Assembly: GCA_008973525.1 (NCBI GenBank)
Contig: WACJ01000220.1
Location: 62,001-126,000 of the forward strand
Direction: 5' to 3'
Length of the DNA: 64,000 bases
Source: Stenopsyche tienmushanensis
Taxonomy: Eukaryota; Arthropoda; Insecta; Trichoptera; Stenopsychidae
The position numbers were made by a program, and so were the translations under genes. Positions within the stretch are counted from its first letter, which is position 1. The number at the start of each line of letters is the position of its first letter. Below, in pieces: positions 59,607 to 64,000 of this stretch. The notes under the pieces were generated by a model, which was not told the origin of the DNA, did no database searches, and saw only the letters and a program-made list of their open reading frames with translations.

Positions 59607-60526
59607 GGCGTCTTCTCACTTTAGGCGCCTCAAAAATAGGCTATTTTCACGATTTTTTTTCGAGAATTTTCGCTAAAAATTATGAGATAAAATGGATCTT
59701 ATGTAATAAACACATCTTTCAAGTACATGAAAAAAAATTATTTTTATTTTTTTGAACAATTATTATAATAAAACAATAGCATCGAAAAACCCGTATAGAA
59801 ATATTATGTTCGTGGCTTGTTGATAGTATCTCCAAGATGGATCTTTTGAAACAAAAAAATAAAACAGTTTTAGATTTAGTATATCAGTGGCTATAGCGCA
59901 TATCATCAGATTTTTGATATTCGCGAAAATAACAAAATGGCGTACGTTTTTCGAAAAAGTAAAAAAAGCCGCGTTTTTTTTGGAGTTTTTTGTAAAAAAA
60001 AATTACTTAAAATCAAAATTTCAAAAATTTGATAATATGCGCTATAGCCATAACTATGAAGAATATGTCATTCAAATTTCATGACAATCGGCCGGATAGT
60101 TTCCGAAATTTCATCAACAAGCCACCGAAAAACCTTGTTTTGAGATAAACGCGTTTAAAGTTTTGGTTGCAGAAAAATTGCCCAGACACAGCTGTTGAAA
60201 CACTCGTTGTTATTTTGGGTATTTCCTCCGAAGATCTTCATAAATTGGTTTCAAAACCTCGTGAACATCCTCAGCTAGAGCAAAAGGATGTTTAAAAGTT
60301 TCTATCTGATTGTTTTTCACCACTTTCTTGTACTTGCACCATGAGTCTGAACAATATGTATGCAGCCGGGTGCTCTCAGGTAGTCACCTAACGGAAGCCC
60401 AAAAATGCAGTTAGACTCGTCCGATCTTTATGAAATTTCGATATAACATTTTTGAAGATATTTACTTTCAAAATTTAAAATAAAATAAAAATCGTTTTTT
60501 TAAAATTTGTAAAGTGAGAAGACGCC
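59607..60526 (-). mobile_element. TTAA-flanked element family A, complete inverted copy
   Basis: The 920-bp element is flanked by TTAA at 59603-59606 and 60527-60530. It is the reverse complement of 45949-46869 along its length, one base different in size. Both termini and the internal inverted repeat are retained. Confidence 0.88.
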
Positions 60527-60890
60527 TTAATATTTTTTAAAGCAAGATGCCGTACTCTGCAATATATTTGGCGTTATGGAAAATTGAGCATTCTCATGGA
60601 AACTCAGCAATATCAATCAAAAATAAATTCGGGTTTGTTCAAGAAGGCCTAAAAATATTTAGAGAAAAACTGGAATAAAGTTCGGGGTAGCAATTATGCC
60701 CGCGAATAGGTCAGTGATACGGGCTATCCTTTGGATATCCTAAATTATGTTAAAAATCCGGGAAACGCCATCAAAATCGTACGTTATGTATTGCATACAT
60801 TGCGTACACAAACTAGTCGAAAATAATCACTACTCGCAGTCATTAAACAATCGCGACAATAATATCGACCATCAAAATTGGTGAATTGTT

Positions 60891-61050
60891 GCGTGTATCA
60901 TTGACGTTGAAAAAGCTTATGATATTGTACAATATCATGCACTATTGGGAAAAACGTGTGAATAACGTTTAAGTGACAAAATAATCGCATTATGCGATGA
61001 CATTTACATGAAATCGTCTAGGAGATGAGATGTACAATTTTGTGCGTTTG
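60891..61050 (+). pseudogene. LINE reverse-transcriptase fragment
   Basis: The frame reads ACIIDVEKAYDIVQYHALL, with the first RT catalytic Asp block. After a stop it reads RLSDKIIALCDDIYMK, which fits the helix leading to L-Y in non-LTR RTs. It is related to, but diverged from, 7831 and 30467. Confidence 0.6.
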
Positions 61051-61059
61051 ACTCTTCAA

Positions 61060-62260
61060 ATGCTAAGATAATTTGCAATATATTACGCTGAGAATTGAAC
61101 ATTTTAAAATGAAAAAAAGGTTAAGAAATATTATCATACAATATATTTTGCTTTTGGAGGATAATTTATACAAACATATAAGCAATCTACAAGACTAATT
61201 ATTCTAGATTAACTCTCAGATTGCGATGGGTTTATGATAATTGATTTAATTTTTGAATGATATTGAAATAAAACCTTGACTAGATTCAACTCGGAGGCTG
61301 TCGTTTCATCTTAAATAAGGGTATCCATAGTAATTTTCAAAGTGGCAGTAGCGAATTTTTTCATGTCGTGAAAAGTGTCGAGCGCAAGCCATCTACAAAA
61401 TTATTCTCGCAGTATTTCTCTTAAGTAAAAATATGTAGGATTATGAAAATTGAGATGAGGAATATATTTAAGAAAATTCACATGTTGCGTATGGAAAAAG
61501 ATTGTTGCGAGAAAGGAGAGCATAAGAGATGCGAGTCCCGAGGGAGCAAGGCACGGAATATGAGAATCTACGGATCGGCCATATCTCCTCGTTCTGCTTA
61601 ACGAAGGCTTCAGATTCAATTTTACACTTAAATGTTTTCAAAAATTAGATTTTGCAAATGCACAGCTTCCATTGTCTCTTTTGAGATCTCCATTTCATCT
61701 AGGAGCGCCTACACAATCACAAAAATCGTACGAGGATCGCTTCAATGCAAAGCGTAATGGAATTAGCTCACGAAGAAACAGTGGGTACCATGAGAAAAAA
61801 TCTGGATACCTGCGCAAAAAAATGCCACGATTTCATCCATACGAATGAAAAATAAAGTTAAAAAAACACGTATTCGTATTAAAGCAAGGAAAATAGCGTT
61901 CGTATCGAATAAACAACAAAGTACACTACGAGTGAGCATTATTTATTACAGCAACATGAAATTTTGTGATTAAAACAAGATAAACTTCCGTCAATTGCCA
62001 ATTGCCAATATTGATCTTATCCTTACAATCTGGACCGCCTTTACAGCATAAAATACAATATCCAAGCATAGCATATTACAGATTGTAACGCTTATTTACT
62101 ATTTAGCCAAAGATTCCAAAGCAAATGGAAACGTAAATTATTAGCTAAAGATGAAACTGTGCTTGTGTTGTGTTATATATAATAAAATAGTCAAGCTATT
62201 AGTCTATTGATTGCTTTATGTTTTGATCTATTGTATTGAATATTCATTTGTATCGGGTAT
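61060..62260. other. No feature recognised
   Basis: AT-rich sequence upstream of the visible receptor exons, presumably intron. No sidestep-like exon is detectable. Confidence 0.35.
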
Positions 62261-62264
62261 GTAT

Positions 62265-62580
62265 GTAGACCTATGTTTCATCCATGGTTATGAACTGATG
62301 CAAAAATTCGATTGAAACATTTCCACAATTTCCACATTTTCACATCTTGCCCACAGTTTTTTCATATTCAAATTTTCAGTCAATATGCGATGTACTTTTA
62401 CTAGCCAATCCAATACCGAATTGTGGATTTTCTTCACTATTTTTGGCGCGGTCACATCGTTGCGGTCATTGCGATGTTCGTCTTGGCAACTCACACGGCC
62501 TCGTTTAAACTCTGCCACTCAATATTTCACTATTGTAATCAAAGGAGCAGACTCCCTTGAGGAAAATCTGGCTCGACTTT
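62265..62580 (-). pseudogene. Mariner-like transposase N-terminal half
   Basis: The minus strand reads ITIVKY, stop, VAEFKRGRVSCQDEHRN, then DVTAPKIVKKIHNSVLD (second helix-turn-helix) and ILTENLNMKKLWARC (linker before the W-V-P-R-L-like motif). About 60 residues later comes FITMDET, the first catalytic Asp. Stops and small deletions interrupt it, and the DDRR motif is reduced to D-W. This is the best-preserved N-terminus of the family in the window. Confidence 0.78.
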
Positions 62581-62599
62581 GATATTGATTGCATTGAGA

Positions 62600-63360
62600 C
62601 CTTTTAAATCAAAGTAAACTCCGCTTGGAATCTCAATTTTCGTGACGTTTAAGCCAAAATTCTTTCATCAAATTTTATCTTATCCTTATCCTTGGTTTAT
62701 CCATGTTTTTCATTTCTGGTGTGATTTTCTGTGTTGTCATCTTCGGTCAGCTTTCAAACAGGATTCAAACAATCTCCTACTCAATGTCATAGTGGACACT
62801 TCAACATCAAAGCATTTTGAATAATGGCTCAGATAATTGGATTTAAGTTTACGGCTTATTATTGCCACCTGAATATTTTTCAGGCTGCCAAATAGTCTTT
62901 CGTTTTGTTTTAAAAAATTGAAATACTTATATATGATGCAATAATTGTACTCTTGCATTAAAATACGCAAATGGGAAGTTTTTTCAAATCAATTATATTT
63001 CGAAATCGTTTACGCTGGACGAAATGCCTTATAATTGAAAGCTTATTAATAATCCAAAGGCGCTGTATCGGTTGAATTATGAACATTTGAAAGGATTTAT
63101 AACAAAGGCACAAATTCGTGCGCACGGTATTCATAGGGTTAAAATAATTAACAGAAGCGTGTAGTTTTTCCAGAGGTGCTTTTTTGAACGTCGATTTATA
63201 GCTCGTGTTGAAAAATCATTAATAATGTTTTGCTAAAACCTATCACTGTCCAGACGTTTATATTATCTTTATATAATAGTTATTTGAATCCAAGTATTAG
63301 ATAAGTTTGGTGGATAATATTTTAATATTTATATATATTTAAGTGTCTTTTTTATAGAAC
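62600..63360. other. No feature recognised
   Basis: No coding or repeat structure that I can support. Confidence 0.35.
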
Positions 63361-63374
63361 CATATCCAAATATA

Positions 63375-63455
63375 GTCCATTCATGAGTATGCCCGCATAT
63401 GCTGCGGGCGAACTCGAACGATCCAGAGAGAGTATGCCCGCACATGTGACGTCCA
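63375..63455 (+). repeat. Subterminal repeat block, piggyBac-like family
   Basis: catgagtatgcccgcatatg, then cgaacgatccagagag and tatgcccgcacatgtgac. It matches 33655 and inverted 54245. Confidence 0.4.
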
Positions 63456-64000
63456 GCGCTTTATTTTCAGTGCTTCTATTTTTAAAGCAATAAGTACCAT
63501 AAGTGATCCTATTTGAGAAACTAAAATGGGTCTCAAATGTATCGATTTCATCCTTCAAATTGCTAGTTGCTCGTTTATTCTGACCAAACTTGCTGTCTGG
63601 TCGTGTTAAATTATTTGCAACAAAATTTTATGATCTCGTTCTTTATGATTTTAATTTCTTCCCCGCATTTTCCAATATTTTTTATTACAAAAAAAATATT
63701 GTTAAAGGATTTTAAAAATTTCCTTTCTTTGTATTTTGCTTCTAAACTGTAAACCGGAAAATTGTATAATAATATATTTAAGGGAAGAATATCTTGTTGA
63801 TTAAGCTCACGTTGTTTGTTTTTCTTACATCTATAAAGCGGATTTAAAAAACGGCACGTATTTTTTGCACGACCGATATATAATTATGAAGCTTTATTTT
63901 TGTTTTCAAAATTATCTCATCTAATCTACTAAGGACTACTTCATAGCGGCAATGCTCCTAAAGCCATTCTCGAATATCCACTCGGCTAAGAGGGAATCCG

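Noticed and set aside
1..64000. CRISPR arrays, operons or bacterial defence-type clusters
   Set aside because: No regularly spaced direct repeats and no prokaryotic gene organisation; the window is a eukaryotic gene with introns and transposons.

Overview
This 64-kb window is AT-rich eukaryotic DNA. Split codons, GT/AG introns and a transposon mix of mariner, hAT, Tigger and LINE remnants point to an insect or close arthropod relative; the order cannot be fixed from the sequence alone. There is no bacterial-style gene organisation. Almost every short ORF is noise or a transposon fragment.

One host gene is clearly present, on the minus strand, running from about 58.57 kb down to 28.20 kb. Nine exons (58423-58567, 57432-57562, 50952-51111, 40095-40391, 39271-39567, 36262-36486, 35776-35930, 34565-34675, 28202-28282) join in frame with consensus splice sites. 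Together they give 533 residues: the C-terminal half of a sidestep-family immunoglobulin-superfamily receptor. It contains the end of one Ig domain, two complete Ig domains, one fibronectin type III domain, a transmembrane helix and a cytoplasmic tail. In Drosophila, Sidestep-family proteins are the cell-surface partners of Beaten-path proteins in motor axon guidance and synaptic partner choice. The signal peptide, first Ig domains and promoter lie beyond the right edge.

The introns (up to about 10.6 kb) and the 28 kb downstream of the stop codon (positions 1-28200) are filled with decayed mobile elements. These include: mariner-like transposase remnants (4.7, 5.8, 14.5, 17.4, 33.7, 41, 44.4, 48.9 and 62.4 kb); two related hAT elements, one intact at both ends with an 8-bp target duplication; a Tigger/pogo-type transposase remnant (18.8-19.4 kb); LINE reverse-transcriptase or C-terminal fragments (2.1, 7.8, 30.5, 34.3, 51.6 and 60.9 kb); LTR-like units beside a conserved 18-nt primer-binding-site-like motif; a tRNA-derived SINE-like family (39.9 and 49.1 kb); two families of non-autonomous elements flanked by TTAA (920 bp and 500-560 bp); and a foldback MITE family that also occurs as half units and as a 51-bp minimal copy.

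I found no tRNA, rRNA or CRISPR array and no gene cluster suggesting a new pathway. The most informative observations are the reconstructed receptor gene, the TTAA-flanked and foldback element families, a nested insertion at 41 kb and a long perfect palindrome at 12.6 kb.
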